A stretch of 64,000 bases of DNA from Rhodoblastus acidophilus (GCF_025961575.1 NZ_JAOQNX010000011.1:1-64000); one strand, 5' to 3'. Shown: positions 8,258 through 18,628, counted from the first letter of the stretch. The notes: generated by a model not told the origin, from the sequence alone. Program-made: numbers and translations.

Positions 8258-8950
8258 ATGGCGCTCGTGCTGTTTTCCGGCGGACAGGATTCCACCACAT
8301 GCCTCGCCTGGGCGCTGGAGCGTTTTGAACGCGTCGAAACGCTCGGCTTCGACTATGGGCAGCGGCACCTTGTTGAACTGGAGCAGCGCCAAGTGCTGCG
8401 CGCGGAGTTGCGCGCGATGAAGCCGCGCTGGGCGGAGCGGCTCGGACCGGACCACACGCTCGACCTCCGGGCGCTCGGCAAACTCTCGGATACCGCGCTG
8501 ACCGGCGACAAGAAAATCGAACTGACCGAAAAAGGGCTGCCCAACACGTTTGTGCCCGGGCGCAACCTGATTTTCCTGACCTTCGCGGCGGCGCTGGCCT
8601 ATCGGCGCAGCCTGAACCACATCGTCGGCGGTATGTGCGAAACTGACTTTTCCGGCTACCCGGACTGCCGCGACGACGCGATCAAGGCCATGCAGGTCGC
8701 TCTCAACATCGGCATGGAGAGCCGCTTCGTGCTGGACACGCCGCTGATGTGGCTCGACAAGGCGCAAACCTGGGCGCTTGCGGAAAATCTCGGCGGCGAG
8801 AGCCTTGTCAACGCGCTGATCGAGCACAGCCATACGTGCTATCTCGGCGAGCGCGGCGAGAGGCGCGCCTGGGGCTACGGCTGCGGTCAATGTCCGGCCT
8901 GCGCGCTGCGGGCGCAGGGCTTCGAAAAATGGAAGTCCCACGCATTTTAG
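8258..8950 (+). CDS. queC: 7-cyano-7-deazaguanine synthase
   Basis: The 230-residue product has the PP-loop SGGQDST at residues 7-13 for ATP activation and a C-terminal zinc site with Cys194, Cys209, Cys212 and Cys215. QueC converts 7-carboxy-7-deazaguanine to preQ0 in queuosine synthesis. AAGGAGAG lies just upstream of the ATG, so the start is firm. No other queuosine gene is adjacent. It is divergent from pabB with 83 bases between them. Confidence 0.96.
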   Translation: MALVLFSGGQDSTTCLAWALERFERVETLGFDYGQRHLVELEQRQVLRAELRAMKPRWAERLGPDHTLDLRALGKLSDTALTGDKKIELTEKGLPNTFVPGRNLIFLTFAAALAYRRSLNHIVGGMCETDFSGYPDCRDDAIKAMQVALNIGMESRFVLDTPLMWLDKAQTWALAENLGGESLVNALIEHSHTCYLGERGERRAWGYGCGQCPACALRAQGFEKWKSHAF

Positions 8951-9018
8951 CGAAGGTCTCAGAAAGTCGTTTTGAACCGAGGTCGTTGACTGACGTTTCC
9001 ACATCAGGAGCAAACGTC

Positions 9019-9183
9019 ATGTCCCCTCAATGCAACGCAAGCCTGCCTCTTGAACTTCTTAAGGCAAACCCGATCCTGCTGTCGATGATGGCTTCTTCTA
9101 TTGCGGTCGCCTTCTTCCTCGACTTCGCCGACGCGATGACTTGGCGCGATGCGCTCCATGCCTTCCCGGTGAAGAAAGCCTAA
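9019..9183 (+). CDS. Small predicted membrane protein (54 aa)
   Basis: ATG 9019 is preceded by CAGGAG at about eight bases. The product has one hydrophobic stretch (ILLSMMASSIAVAFFLDFA) that could span the membrane and a basic end, FPVKKA. It has no recognisable family. The gene lies 68 bases after queC and its stop overlaps the convergent pheA stop by four bases. The ribosome-binding site and the membrane-like composition support a real gene, but expression is unproven. Confidence 0.45.
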   Translation: MSPQCNASLPLELLKANPILLSMMASSIAVAFFLDFADAMTWRDALHAFPVKKA

Positions 9184-10034
9184 GCCCTCTCGCCCAGCCG
9201 CAATCGAAACGGATGCGCCGCATAGGTCCCGAGGATGCGGACCTCCTCGCTGAAGAACTGCAATTCCTCCAGTGCGCGGCTCAGATTCACGTCTTCGGGA
9301 CGGCCCTCGACATCGACCAGAAACTGCGTGGCGGCGAATTCGCCATTGACCATGTAGCTCTCCAGCTTGGTCATGTTGAGATTGTTCGTTGCGAAGGCGC
9401 CGAGCGCCTTGTAGAGCGCCGCAGGAACGTTGCGCACCCGGAACACAAAAGTCGTCAGCGTCGGCCCCGGCCCGGGCGGGGGGCGACGCGCCTCGCGCGA
9501 CAGGACGACGAAACGGGTTGTGTTGTGGTCCTCGTCCTCGACGAAACGCGCCAGCACGTCGAGTCCATAGATCTCCGCCGCCATCAGGGGCGCGAGCGAG
9601 GCGCGCGTTTTATCGCCCCATTCCGCCACTTCGCGCGCCGAGCCGGCGGTATCGCCAGTGATCACAGGCTTGAGATTGTACTGGCGGATGATTTTCCGGC
9701 ACTGGCCCAGCGCATGGACATGGCTATAGACGCTGCGCAAGTCCTCAATTTTGGCGCCCTTGACCGCGAGCAGATGAAAATGGATCGGCAAAAAATATTC
9801 GCCGATGATGTGCAGGTCGGAGCGCGGCAGGAAATGGTGAATGTCGGCGACGCGGCCGGCCAGCGAATTCTCGATCGGGATCATGCCGAGTTCGGCGCGT
9901 CCCTCGCTGATCGCGGCGAAGGCGTCCTCGAAACTGGCGCAGGGCAGGGTTTCCCAGCCGGGATAGACGTCGGCGCAGGCCATGTGGGAATTGGCGCCGG
10001 GCTCGCCCTGATAGGCGATGATCTTGCTGCTCAC
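9180..10034 (-). CDS. pheA: Prephenate dehydratase
   Basis: A 284-residue monofunctional enzyme with no chorismate-mutase domain. The catalytic part shows [10 protein letters not shown] at the N-terminus, [18 protein letters not shown], and [14 protein letters not shown]-terminal ACT regulatory domain follows, with the KLESY element that binds phenylalanine. It converts prephenate to phenylpyruvate. It starts four bases inside the end of kdsB, so the two genes are transcribed together, a pairing frequently seen in this class. Confidence 0.96.
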   Translation of the reverse strand: MSSKIIAYQGEPGANSHMACADVYPGWETLPCASFEDAFAAISEGRAELGMIPIENSLAGRVADIHHFLPRSDLHIIGEYFLPIHFHLLAVKGAKIEDLRSVYSHVHALGQCRKIIRQYNLKPVITGDTAGSAREVAEWGDKTRASLAPLMAAEIYGLDVLARFVEDEDHNTTRFVVLSREARRPPPGPGPTLTTFVFRVRNVPAALYKALGAFATNNLNMTKLESYMVNGEFAATQFLVDVEGRPEDVNLSRALEELQFFSEEVRILGTYAAHPFRLRLGERA

Positions 10035-10774
10035 TTCGATGAATCCTTCAAGATTGCGCGCGCCCGCTCGAGGTCGTGGGGGGCGTCGACGCCCAGCGGG
10101 ACGGCGTCGACGATTTCCACGTCAATGCGCATACCCGCCTCCAGCGCCCGCAATTGCTCCAGTTTTTCCCGCTTTTCCAGCGCGGACGGCGGCAACGCGA
10201 CGAATTTTTCCAACGCGGCGCGCCGATAGGCATAGAGCCCGATGTGATGATAGAGATCACCCTCGCCCCAGGGCGCAGTGGCGCGCGTAAAATAGAGCGC
10301 GCGCTGGCGCGTCGGGCCGAGCGGCGCGCCAACCACCTTGACCACATTGGAATCGGTCCGCTCTTCTTCGCGAAGAATCCGCGCCGCGAGCGTGGCGATG
10401 TCGACCTTCGCATCGGCGAGCGGCGCCAGCGAGGCGCGCACGCTGGCCGGATCGATGGTCGGCAGATCGCCCTGGAGATTGACGATGACGCCGTATCGTC
10501 CATCGGGATCGTAACGGCGCAGCGCTGCGGCGATCCGGTCCGAGCCTGAGGGCAGATCGGGATCGGTGACGACGGCCTCGCCGCCGGCGGCGCGCACGAC
10601 GCGCGCGATCTCCTCGCCGTCGGCCGCAATAAGAACCGGGCCGATCTCCGCCTCCACCGCGCGACGAAACACCTGAACGATCATCGGCGCGCCGCAAATG
10701 TCCGCCAGCGGTTTGTCGGGCAATCGGGTCGAGGCGAGCCGGGCGGGAATGACGATGAGGGCGGCGTGCGGCAT
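10031..10774 (-). CDS. kdsB: 3-deoxy-manno-octulosonate cytidylyltransferase
   Basis: A 247-residue sugar-nucleotide transferase with the N-terminal [14 protein letters not shown] signature, an [10 protein letters not shown] motif, and [13 protein letters not shown] near the C-terminus. It makes CMP-Kdo for lipopolysaccharide inner-core synthesis in the cytoplasm. It is the first gene of kdsB-pheA and overlaps pheA by four bases. Confidence 0.96.
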   Translation of the reverse strand: MPHAALIVIPARLASTRLPDKPLADICGAPMIVQVFRRAVEAEIGPVLIAADGEEIARVVRAAGGEAVVTDPDLPSGSDRIAAALRRYDPDGRYGVIVNLQGDLPTIDPASVRASLAPLADAKVDIATLAARILREEERTDSNVVKVVGAPLGPTRQRALYFTRATAPWGEGDLYHHIGLYAYRRAALEKFVALPPSALEKREKLEQLRALEAGMRIDVEIVDAVPLGVDAPHDLERARAILKDSSK

Positions 10775-10940
10775 GCCCCTCGTTTCAGGGATTTTCGGAC
10801 GCTTGTAAAGCCTGGAGCTTGCGGCAATTACTTACGTAAAGCATTTCTCGAGCTGCCCGCTTGGCTTGATCGGCGCTGCTGTGCATTAATGGATTTGCAA
10901 TAAAGAATGAGCGTCACGAACGCCCATCGGAGAGGAAAAG

Positions 10941-11114
10941 ATGAATTATCACAATCTGGTCAAGGCCGGATTCGCGGTCTGTTGCGCCCTCATGCTCCAG
11001 TTCAGCATCAGTATTTTCAGTGACGCTTTGTTGGCGCCAAACAAAGCGAAAGCCGCGGGCTACGCAATCCAAGGCGCCGCACACGCCACCGTCGCCTCGG
11101 CCACGCACAAATAA
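10941..11114 (+). CDS. Small predicted exported protein (57 aa)
   Basis: The gene starts with ATG at 10941, just after AGAGGAAAAG, and ends at TAA 11112-11114. A hydrophobic segment, KAGFAVCCALMLQFSISIF, follows the first lysine and could be a signal peptide or single membrane anchor. The tail is rich in alanine, lysine and histidine (ending ATVASATHK). A rho-independent terminator lies 14 bases after the stop. The binding site, hydrophobic core and own terminator argue for a real monocistronic gene. I do not recognise the family. Confidence 0.5.
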   Translation: MNYHNLVKAGFAVCCALMLQFSISIFSDALLAPNKAKAAGYAIQGAAHATVASATHK

Positions 11115-11127
11115 CCGGCAGACATTG

Positions 11128-11152
11128 GACCGCGCCTCCTGGGCGCGGTTTT
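11128..11152 (+). terminator. Rho-independent terminator
   Basis: CCGCGCC (11130-11136) pairs with GGCGCGG (11142-11148) over a five-base loop and is followed by TTTT. It ends transcription of the small gene at 10941-11114 and sits six bases before the convergent patatin stop. Confidence 0.7.
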
Positions 11153-11157
11153 GCGTT

Positions 11158-12168
11158 TCAGTTCAGCGCCTGCCGAAGATCGAGCGTCGGCCTCACGCCG
11201 ATATCTTTGAAATGCGCGGCGATGAACTTCTTCGCTGCGTTTGCGCCGATTTCTCGCAATTCCAGGAAAAAATCGTAGTCCGCGTTCATCTTGCTGGCGG
11301 CGCCGAATCGATTGAGCGCATCCTGCGCTTCGATGATGTGGAGGCGGATTTCCTTGTAATGTGTTCCGTCCAGCCGCCCCTGAGCGATCAGGCGACGAAC
11401 GAAGTCGATGGCGCGAAATTCCTGCAACAGCGGCGCGTTGAACGTGATCTCGTCGATGCGGCTCATGATTTCGATGGCGGTGTCGGGCGTGCCCCGGCGC
11501 ACGATAGGGTTGATCTGCACGAGGACGATGTCGGCGCAATCGGTTTCGGTGAAAAACGGGAACAGGACGGGATTGCCCATGTAGCCACCGTCCCAATAGG
11601 GCTTTCCCTCAACCTCGACGGCCCGGAACACCGTCGGCAGGCAGGCCGACGCCATCACCATGTCGAGCGTCAGCTCCTCGCGATGAAAAACACGCACCTT
11701 GCCGGTTTCGACCGAAGTGGCGGCGATGAACAGCTTTGGGCCGGCGCTGGCGCGCAAGGCCTCGAAATTCACGCCGCGCTGCAAAACATCGCGCAACGGG
11801 TTGATGTCCATCGGGTTGAGTTCAGCAGGCGCGAACAGGCTCGCGGTCTGCTGCAATATCGCCGCGGCGGGCGTCGACGACCAGAAGGCCATCATCCCGT
11901 CGAACACCATTCGGCCGGCTTCGGGCAGCGCGCCGTCGAGGCTCGCCCCCTTCCAGAATTCGGCCATCTGTCGCTGCGCGCCCTGGGCGCCGCCCTTGCG
12001 CAGGCCTTCGGCGAAATTGACGGCGTTCATCGCGCCGGCGCTGGTTCCGCTGACCCCGCGGATATCGAAGCGGCCGTCCTCAAGCAGCGCGTCCATCACG
12101 CCCCAGGTGAAGGCGCCATGGGCGCCCCCACCTTGGAGGGCCAGATTGATCGTTTTCCGGCCGGTCAC
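11158..12168 (-). CDS. Patatin-like phospholipase family protein
   Basis: The 336-residue product has the full patatin triad of motifs: the oxyanion GGGAHG near residues 13-18, the nucleophile GTSAG with Ser43, and the catalytic Asp193 in YWDGGYMGN. No signal peptide is seen, so it is probably cytoplasmic. The start is GTG 12168, whose GTGA overlaps the bdhA stop; this gives tight translational coupling. Linkage to 3-hydroxybutyrate dehydrogenase suggests a role in polyhydroxybutyrate or lipid turnover, but that is inference; patatins hydrolyse many acyl esters. Confidence 0.9.
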   Translation of the reverse strand: MTGRKTINLALQGGGAHGAFTWGVMDALLEDGRFDIRGVSGTSAGAMNAVNFAEGLRKGGAQGAQRQMAEFWKGASLDGALPEAGRMVFDGMMAFWSSTPAAAILQQTASLFAPAELNPMDINPLRDVLQRGVNFEALRASAGPKLFIAATSVETGKVRVFHREELTLDMVMASACLPTVFRAVEVEGKPYWDGGYMGNPVLFPFFTETDCADIVLVQINPIVRRGTPDTAIEIMSRIDEITFNAPLLQEFRAIDFVRRLIAQGRLDGTHYKEIRLHIIEAQDALNRFGAASKMNADYDFFLELREIGANAAKKFIAAHFKDIGVRPTLDLRQALN

Positions 12169-12950
12169 GCGGCGGTCCAGCCGCCGTCCATGGAAATGTT
12201 CGCGCCGGTGATTTGCGACGCGGCGTCGGTGGCGAGAAAAACCGCGAGCGCAGCCACCTGGTCGACAGTGACGAATTGCTTGGTCGGCTGCGCCGCCAGG
12301 AGGACGTTGTTGATGACCTCCTCCTTGCTGAGATTGCGCGCCTTCATCGTGTCCGGGATCTGCTTTTCGACGAGCGGCGTCCAGACATAGCCCGGGGAGA
12401 TGCAATTCACCGTCACGCCGAAGGTGGCGAGTTCCAGCGCCACGGTTTTGGTCAGGCCGGCGATGCCGTGTTTGGCCGAGACATAGGCCGACTTGAACGG
12501 CGAGGCCACCAGCGAATGGGCGGACGCCGTGTTGATGATGCGACCCCATTTGCGCGCCTTCATCCCGGGCACGGCGGCGTGGATGGTGTGGAAGGCTGAG
12601 GACAGGTTGATGGCGATGATCTGGTCCCACTTTTCCGTGGGAAAATCCTCAACCGGCGATACGAATTGAATGCCGGCGTTGTTGACGAGGATGTCGACAG
12701 CCCCAAAAGTCTTTTCGGCGTTCTGGATCATGGCGGCGATTTCCGCCGGCTTCGACATGTCCGCGCCGTAATAGGCCGCCTTGACGCCGAACTCCTTCTC
12801 GATTGCGGCCCGCTCGGCCTCAATCGCGGCGGCGTCGCCGAACCCGTTGATCACGACGTTGCAGCCTTCCTTAGCAAAGGCGCGGGCGATGGCGAGGCCA
12901 ATGCCCGAAGTGGAGCCGGTAACGACGGCGGTCTTGCCTGCGAACGACAT
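12165..12950 (-). CDS. bdhA: 3-hydroxybutyrate dehydrogenase
   Basis: A 261-residue short-chain dehydrogenase. The NAD-binding TGSTSGIG is at 11-18, NNAG at 90-93, and the catalytic Ser143, Tyr156 and Lys160 are in place. The QFVSPVEDFP and C-terminal TGANISMDGGWTAA segments are typical of D-3-hydroxybutyrate dehydrogenases, which oxidise 3-hydroxybutyrate to acetoacetate during storage-polymer use. It is the first gene of a two-gene operon with the patatin gene. Confidence 0.93.
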   Translation of the reverse strand: MSFAGKTAVVTGSTSGIGLAIARAFAKEGCNVVINGFGDAAAIEAERAAIEKEFGVKAAYYGADMSKPAEIAAMIQNAEKTFGAVDILVNNAGIQFVSPVEDFPTEKWDQIIAINLSSAFHTIHAAVPGMKARKWGRIINTASAHSLVASPFKSAYVSAKHGIAGLTKTVALELATFGVTVNCISPGYVWTPLVEKQIPDTMKARNLSKEEVINNVLLAAQPTKQFVTVDQVAALAVFLATDAASQITGANISMDGGWTAA

Positions 12951-13142
12951 GAGACTCTCCCTGATCCCAAAAAATTCACCCGCTCAATATAGTTTGTGCG
13001 CCGCACATTTGGACCCCTGCCCTTGGACTAAGCCGCCGCATGCGACCGCGCGCCCCCTCAAGGCGCCTGCGCCTTCTATTCCCTTGATTGACCAACGTCT
13101 GTTATAGAGAGGCCAAATTTCGCCCACAGGACGTCGCCGCCA

Positions 13143-14441
<1,299 letters not shown>

Positions 14442-14499
14442 TCCGCAGCCGTCATCGAATTCCCGCACGAACGAACGGGATCTCCGAGAGGAAATCCTC

Positions 14500-14733
14500 T
14501 TACTCCAAACCTTTCTGAACATCCTGCGCCCACGCCGGCCTTCCCGCGTGGCGCTCACGCCATGACCTTATGGCGAAGATCAGCTCATTAGCGGCTTGCT
14601 CCATATGCCTGAGGGCCGCCTGCTCATCGACCAAACCGTTCGCACGGAGCTCTGCAGCGGCGAAATACAGTTCGATCTGGGCGCATTCAATCGCTTCATT
14701 TAGGTCGTTGCTCACAGTGTGCACCTGCATCAT
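14500..14733 (-). CDS. Hypothetical small helical protein (77 aa)
   Basis: The ORF encodes MMQVHTVSNDLNEAIECAQI followed by two alanine- and glutamate-rich helices and a short basic C-terminal part. No signal peptide, membrane segment or metal site is seen. It lies between convergent ispG and the luxI-type gene, 61 bases after the latter's stop, and is read in the same direction. It could be a distal member of the quorum-sensing transcript or an independent gene; I cannot assign a function. Confidence 0.45.
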   Translation of the reverse strand: MMQVHTVSNDLNEAIECAQIELYFAAAELRANGLVDEQAALRHMEQAANELIFAIRSWRERHAGRPAWAQDVQKGLE

Positions 14734-14794
14734 CCAAGCTGGGAGCGTGCGCCGCGCCGCGCACGAAATGCTGCGGCGCCACGCTCGCTGTCGA

Positions 14795-15442
14795 TCAGGC
14801 CACGAGCTTCAAGGCCGAACGGTCCGGCAGAACGTCCGCTTGCGTTCCGCTGACGGCGCGAAGCCTTTGCTCGAGTTCATCGCCAATTTCATAGATGACC
14901 GCGTAAGTGAGAACGCCGCCGATGATCTTCGGCGCACCCAAAGGCTCGCCCGCGCAATCGGCCATTTTCAACATCCGATGCATGATCGCGTCGTAGACGG
15001 TCACGATATGCGTCAGACCCACTTCCTTGCCGATTTCGTTCATCGCCAGGCCGAGTTCCGCGGTAGCCTCGCTCATGCGCGCAAAATCCCGCCGACGGTC
15101 GCCTGTTGTCGGAATGGTGAAGCGGCTCGACTCCCAAATGAGGGGGCTCTCGATTCGTTTACCGTCGGGGAGTAGTTCCGGGAACGTGTCATTGAGCATG
15201 TTCAATCCCGTGGTCGGCAAGAGACGTAGGGCACCGCGGATGTTGCCTTCTTCATCCACCGACAGAACGTAAAGCGGATGCAAAGCATCATAATGGTCGA
15301 TCTCCCAGTCTCCGGAGACATTAACCTTCCAACCAAGCTGGTCATGAAATATTTCTTTCCGCAGCCTGTGCATTTTATCGATAAGATCCGGATATTTTGA
15401 CTTGTTTTCTCCGCCGATCAACACAATCACGAGCGCCTCCAT
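14795..15442 (-). CDS. Acyl-homoserine-lactone synthase (LuxI family)
   Basis: The 215-residue protein keeps all the residues that define LuxI enzymes: Arg28, Phe32, Trp38, Asp49, Asp52, Arg73, Glu104 and Arg107. These enzymes join S-adenosylmethionine to an acyl group carried on ACP or CoA and release a homoserine-lactone signal. The acyl chain cannot be read from the sequence. A 20-bp lux box is centred about 57 bases before the start codon, so the gene should be switched on by its own signal. The luxR-type gene lies upstream in the same orientation. Confidence 0.94.
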   Translation of the reverse strand: MEALVIVLIGGENKSKYPDLIDKMHRLRKEIFHDQLGWKVNVSGDWEIDHYDALHPLYVLSVDEEGNIRGALRLLPTTGLNMLNDTFPELLPDGKRIESPLIWESSRFTIPTTGDRRRDFARMSEATAELGLAMNEIGKEVGLTHIVTVYDAIMHRMLKMADCAGEPLGAPKIIGGVLTYAVIYEIGDELEQRLRAVSGTQADVLPDRSALKLVA

Positions 15443-15489
15443 GTTCTAGAATACGTAGGCGTATTGAAGCAGGCGATTGAAATATTTGC

Positions 15490-15509
15490 ACCTGTCATAA
15501 ATATCAGGT
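15490..15509 (-). promoter_or_regulatory. lux box upstream of the AHL synthase gene
   Basis: The sequence is a perfect dyad ACCTG-N10-CAGGT, 20 bp long, the same arm sequence and spacing as the classical lux box of Aliivibrio fischeri. It is 47 bases upstream of the synthase start codon and downstream of the luxR-type stop. It is the likely binding site for the adjacent LuxR-type activator. Confidence 0.82.
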
Positions 15510-15618
15510 GGCTCCACCAAGCGGTTGCGCATCGCCCGCCTGATTCTGGTGACGCGTGTCGGCAGCCACGCTGGCGGACAAGCCTGCGCGTTCACCAAGC
15601 CAGTCGAGTGAAGGGACT

Positions 15619-16374
15619 TTAGCGTTTCATCAGGCTCGGAGGTTCTACGGCCAGACTGATCAAGCCGAGCGTCAGGGCCTTCGCAACAGCCTGGATGACA
15701 TTGGAGGCGCCCAGACGGCCACGCGCCGATTCGATGTGAAACCTGACCGTGCTCTTTGAAATTCCAAGAATGTCGGCGACATCCTGGTCCGATTTGCCGA
15801 GCGCCTTGAACCTGAGACAGGAGGCCTCCCGGTGGCTCAAGGAGATGGCGTGTTCCGGCTTCAGCACATCGTCGACCACCGAAGAGTGGAACTGCCATGA
15901 CAACAGCATGAGTTCGCGCATCATCGCGCGCTTCTCCGCCTTCCAGTCGGGCTCACTCATGTCCGAAGTCACCGTGAACAAGGCAAATTCGGAATTGCGC
16001 CCACGAATGGGAATGGAAAGCCCTCTCGCCCCCACATCCAATTCCTGCGCTTCGCCGAAGAACTGCCTCACCACCGGATTGGAGCGATCGATGTCGTCCC
16101 AGTCGATCGGCAAAATGCCGGAGAGGCCGGACCGGAGGATCGGATCGACATCCGCATAGTTCTTCTGTGCGTAACGTTTCTTCCAATCGTCCAGATAGGT
16201 CATGGCCATCAGGGGACGGTCGTTGGTCAGAGCGGTGGGAAGATTGAGGACGAGATAGGCGACGTGCTTGATTCCGTGCGACTGTAAGCTGGCGGCAATG
16301 CCCTCTATCGAGTTTGGCAACCTTTGCGCCAACTCCAGCCCGCCCAAGACATCAAAGACACTCTCCTCCGACAC
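15619..16374 (-). CDS. LuxR-family quorum-sensing regulator
   Basis: A 251-residue protein with an N-terminal autoinducer-binding domain (the YADVDPIL and PIDWDDI region carries the expected aromatic and acidic pocket residues) and a C-terminal helix-turn-helix from about residue 178 (LSHREASCLRFKALGKS, then DVADILGISKSTVRFH). It is expected to bind the acyl-homoserine lactone made by the gene 176 bases downstream and act at the lux box between them. Co-orientation of regulator and synthase is a common pairing in Hyphomicrobiales. Confidence 0.93.
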   Translation of the reverse strand: MSEESVFDVLGGLELAQRLPNSIEGIAASLQSHGIKHVAYLVLNLPTALTNDRPLMAMTYLDDWKKRYAQKNYADVDPILRSGLSGILPIDWDDIDRSNPVVRQFFGEAQELDVGARGLSIPIRGRNSEFALFTVTSDMSEPDWKAEKRAMMRELMLLSWQFHSSVVDDVLKPEHAISLSHREASCLRFKALGKSDQDVADILGISKSTVRFHIESARGRLGASNVIQAVAKALTLGLISLAVEPPSLMKR

Positions 16375-16691
16375 GCCGCTCTCCCATCATGCTCTCGCCT
16401 CCAAATAGAACGATATCAAAAGCTTTGCTCGAAACTTTGGGGCAGTCTGGCGCCGCATCAATAGGACGGCCTGCATTCAAGCAGAATGCGCGACTTTCTT
16501 ACAACCCCCAACGAATTCATGAATATTGCACAGGCAAGCATTCAAATCAAAATACTTGGTGCATTCCAGCCTCGTCGCAGGCGCCCGTCGAACCTTCCTG
16601 TGGGCGATCCCGCAGCGATCGCTTCGGGTCTTTGCAACGATTCCAACGGCATCCTATCGTGCCTTTCTCATGGAAGGATTCCTTGGGGACT
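16375..16691. other. Divergent intergenic region between luxR-type and MFS genes
   Basis: I see no gene here. The stretch is visibly richer in A+T than its neighbours in the middle (about 16500-16560) and must hold the promoters of both divergent genes. I looked for a second lux box and found no ACCTG-N10-CAGGT dyad. Confidence 0.4.
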
Positions 16692-17927
16692 ATGGGATTC
16701 AGGCTCCTCGACAACTCCGATGGCTCCGCCGACGCCAGGGTCGTGCTCTGCCTGTGCGCGGCGGAAGTCTTGACCATGGTCGGCGTGTTCGCCTTTCCCG
16801 CCCTATTGACGGACTTTTCCGCCGAATGGCGGTTGACCAACACGCAAGCCGGTTGGATTTCCGGCGCCCTGTTCGCCGGCTACGCGCTCACCGTGACGGT
16901 CCTCACCGGGCTGACCGACCGGATCGACGCCAAAAGCGTCTATCTGTTCGGCGCCACCTGCGCCGCCGCATCAATGCTTGGGTTCGCGCTCACGGCCGAA
17001 GGTTTCTGGAGCGCCTTGTCATGGCGGCTGCTCAGCGGCGTCGGCCTGGCCGGTACCTACATGCCGGGGCTCAAGGCGCTTGTCGATCGCATCTCGGCGG
17101 AGCGACAGCCGCGCTGGATCAGCTATTACACCGCGAGTTTTTCTCTGGGCACGTCCGGATCGTTCCTGGCGACAGGCGCCTTGGCCTCGGTTTTCGGCTG
17201 GCGCGCGGCTTTTGTCGCGGCCGCCGTCGCGGCCAGCGCAGCCGTCGCCCTTGTCGCCTTGCTCCTTCCGGCGGTCCGCGCTGCGCCACAGGCCAAGGCC
17301 GAAGGTTTCGACATCCCGGCCGTGCTCCGCAACCGGGCGGCCATGAGCTACGTGCTCGGCTATGCCGCGCATGTTTGGGAACTGTTCGGCGCGCGCTCCT
17401 GGATGGTGGCCTTTCTCGGCTTCGTCCTGCTGCAACATCCCGACGCCGCCGGCCCCGCGCCAACGACCGTCGCAACGCTTGGCACGCTGGTCGCCATGGC
17501 CTCGAGCGTCTGGGGCGCCGATCTGGCGGTGCGTTTCGAACGCCGGCGCCTCTGCGCCTTCGCCATGCTGGCGTCCGGCGTTCTGGCCGGGGCCATCGGC
17601 TTCTGCGCCGGCCTTCCCTATCCCGCCGTCGCCGCGCTGATGCTGGCCTATAATTTCTTCATTCAGTTGGATTCGGCCGCCCTGACCACGGGCGCGGTGC
17701 TCGCCGCCGACCCGCAGCGGCGCGGCGCGACCATGGCGGTGCATTCACTGCTGGGCTTCAGCGCCGGCTTTTGCGGTCCAATCGCTTTCGGCGCCATCCT
17801 CGACGCGGCGGGCGGAGCCTCCATCGGCTTCGCCTGGGGACTGGCCTTCGCCTCGCTGGGCGCGGTGGTCGCCATGGGCCCCCTGGCCTTGAGGCTTGCG
17901 CCCCGGGCCAGAAGACTCAGCGATTGA
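16692..17927 (+). CDS. MFS transporter
   Basis: The 411-residue product has about twelve hydrophobic segments split by a polar loop around residue 200, with a loop-2-type motif after the second helix (GLTDRIDAKSVYLFG). It is an inner-membrane major-facilitator protein, probably a proton-coupled importer or exporter; the sequence resembles the cyanate/small-organic-acid permease group, but the substrate is not predictable. I choose ATG 16692; the longer frame upstream has no hydrophobic or membrane-like content. It is divergent from the luxR-type gene and may be linked to it functionally. Confidence 0.82.
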   Translation: MGFRLLDNSDGSADARVVLCLCAAEVLTMVGVFAFPALLTDFSAEWRLTNTQAGWISGALFAGYALTVTVLTGLTDRIDAKSVYLFGATCAAASMLGFALTAEGFWSALSWRLLSGVGLAGTYMPGLKALVDRISAERQPRWISYYTASFSLGTSGSFLATGALASVFGWRAAFVAAAVAASAAVALVALLLPAVRAAPQAKAEGFDIPAVLRNRAAMSYVLGYAAHVWELFGARSWMVAFLGFVLLQHPDAAGPAPTTVATLGTLVAMASSVWGADLAVRFERRRLCAFAMLASGVLAGAIGFCAGLPYPAVAALMLAYNFFIQLDSAALTTGAVLAADPQRRGATMAVHSLLGFSAGFCGPIAFGAILDAAGGASIGFAWGLAFASLGAVVAMGPLALRLAPRARRLSD

Positions 17928-17932
17928 ACAGT

Positions 17933-18628
17933 CTACCCGCCCACGAAGCCCGCGCCGATATTGATGGTCATCGCCAGCACGGCGTTATTGTAAAAGAAGG
18001 CCAGGATGCAGTGCGCCGTCGCCAGGCGGCGCAATGGGCGTCCCGTGATGTTGACGTCGGCCGTGGCGCAAGCGACGCCGATAACGTAGGAAAAGTAAAG
18101 GAAATCCGGATAGTCCGGCCGATCCTCGCCGGGAAAGCTGATCCCGCCCCGCCATTGCCCCGGCGCCTCTTCCCGCGCCGTGCGATAGAATTCATGGGCG
18201 TAGTGCAGCGCAAAGGCGAGATGCACCAGCAGCCATGAGCCGACGACTGTCGATATGGCCAGAGCAATGTGAAGGCTCTTGACCTCGATCGCAGATCCCT
18301 TGATGGCGAGAAGATGAGCGAAGATAGCGGCATAGGAACAGGCCGCGGCCAGCGCGGTCAGAACCAAGACGACATTGCGGCCGTCGTCCTGCAAAGCGGC
18401 GCGGCGGTGGATGTCCTTGTGTTCCGAACGCGCAATCATCACCGCCGCAGCGACGAGATAGGTCCAGCAGCCGACGTTCCAGCCGATCAGGCCTCGCGTC
18501 ACTTCACGCCAATGCCCGGGAAGCAAAAATCCCACAAGCACGCCGAGCGCGAGGGAAAATAGCAGGCGCGGACGCGCCCGCGCCAAGCGCAGAATTTTCG
18601 GAGGACGGCGGCCGGGCTCCGAATTCAC
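17933..18628 (-). CDS. DUF1345 domain-containing membrane protein
   Basis: A 231-residue protein with a basic N-terminus and about five membrane segments. It contains YPDFLYFSYVIGVACATADVN, matching the conserved DFxYFSF-type signature of the DUF1345 family. The function of this family is unknown. It overlaps the upstream polyprenyl synthase gene by four bases (start at 18628, synthase stop at 18625), so it is probably cotranscribed and translationally coupled. It converges on the MFS gene with only five bases between stops. Confidence 0.85.
   Translation of the reverse strand: MNSEPGRRPPKILRLARARPRLLFSLALGVLVGFLLPGHWREVTRGLIGWNVGCWTYLVAAAVMIARSEHKDIHRRAALQDDGRNVVLVLTALAAACSYAAIFAHLLAIKGSAIEVKSLHIALAISTVVGSWLLVHLAFALHYAHEFYRTAREEAPGQWRGGISFPGEDRPDYPDFLYFSYVIGVACATADVNITGRPLRRLATAHCILAFFYNNAVLAMTINIGAGFVGG

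Noticed and set aside
16375-16691. A second lux box controlling the MFS gene
   Set aside because: No ACCTG-N10-CAGGT-type dyad could be found; partial matches such as CACAGG lack a second arm.
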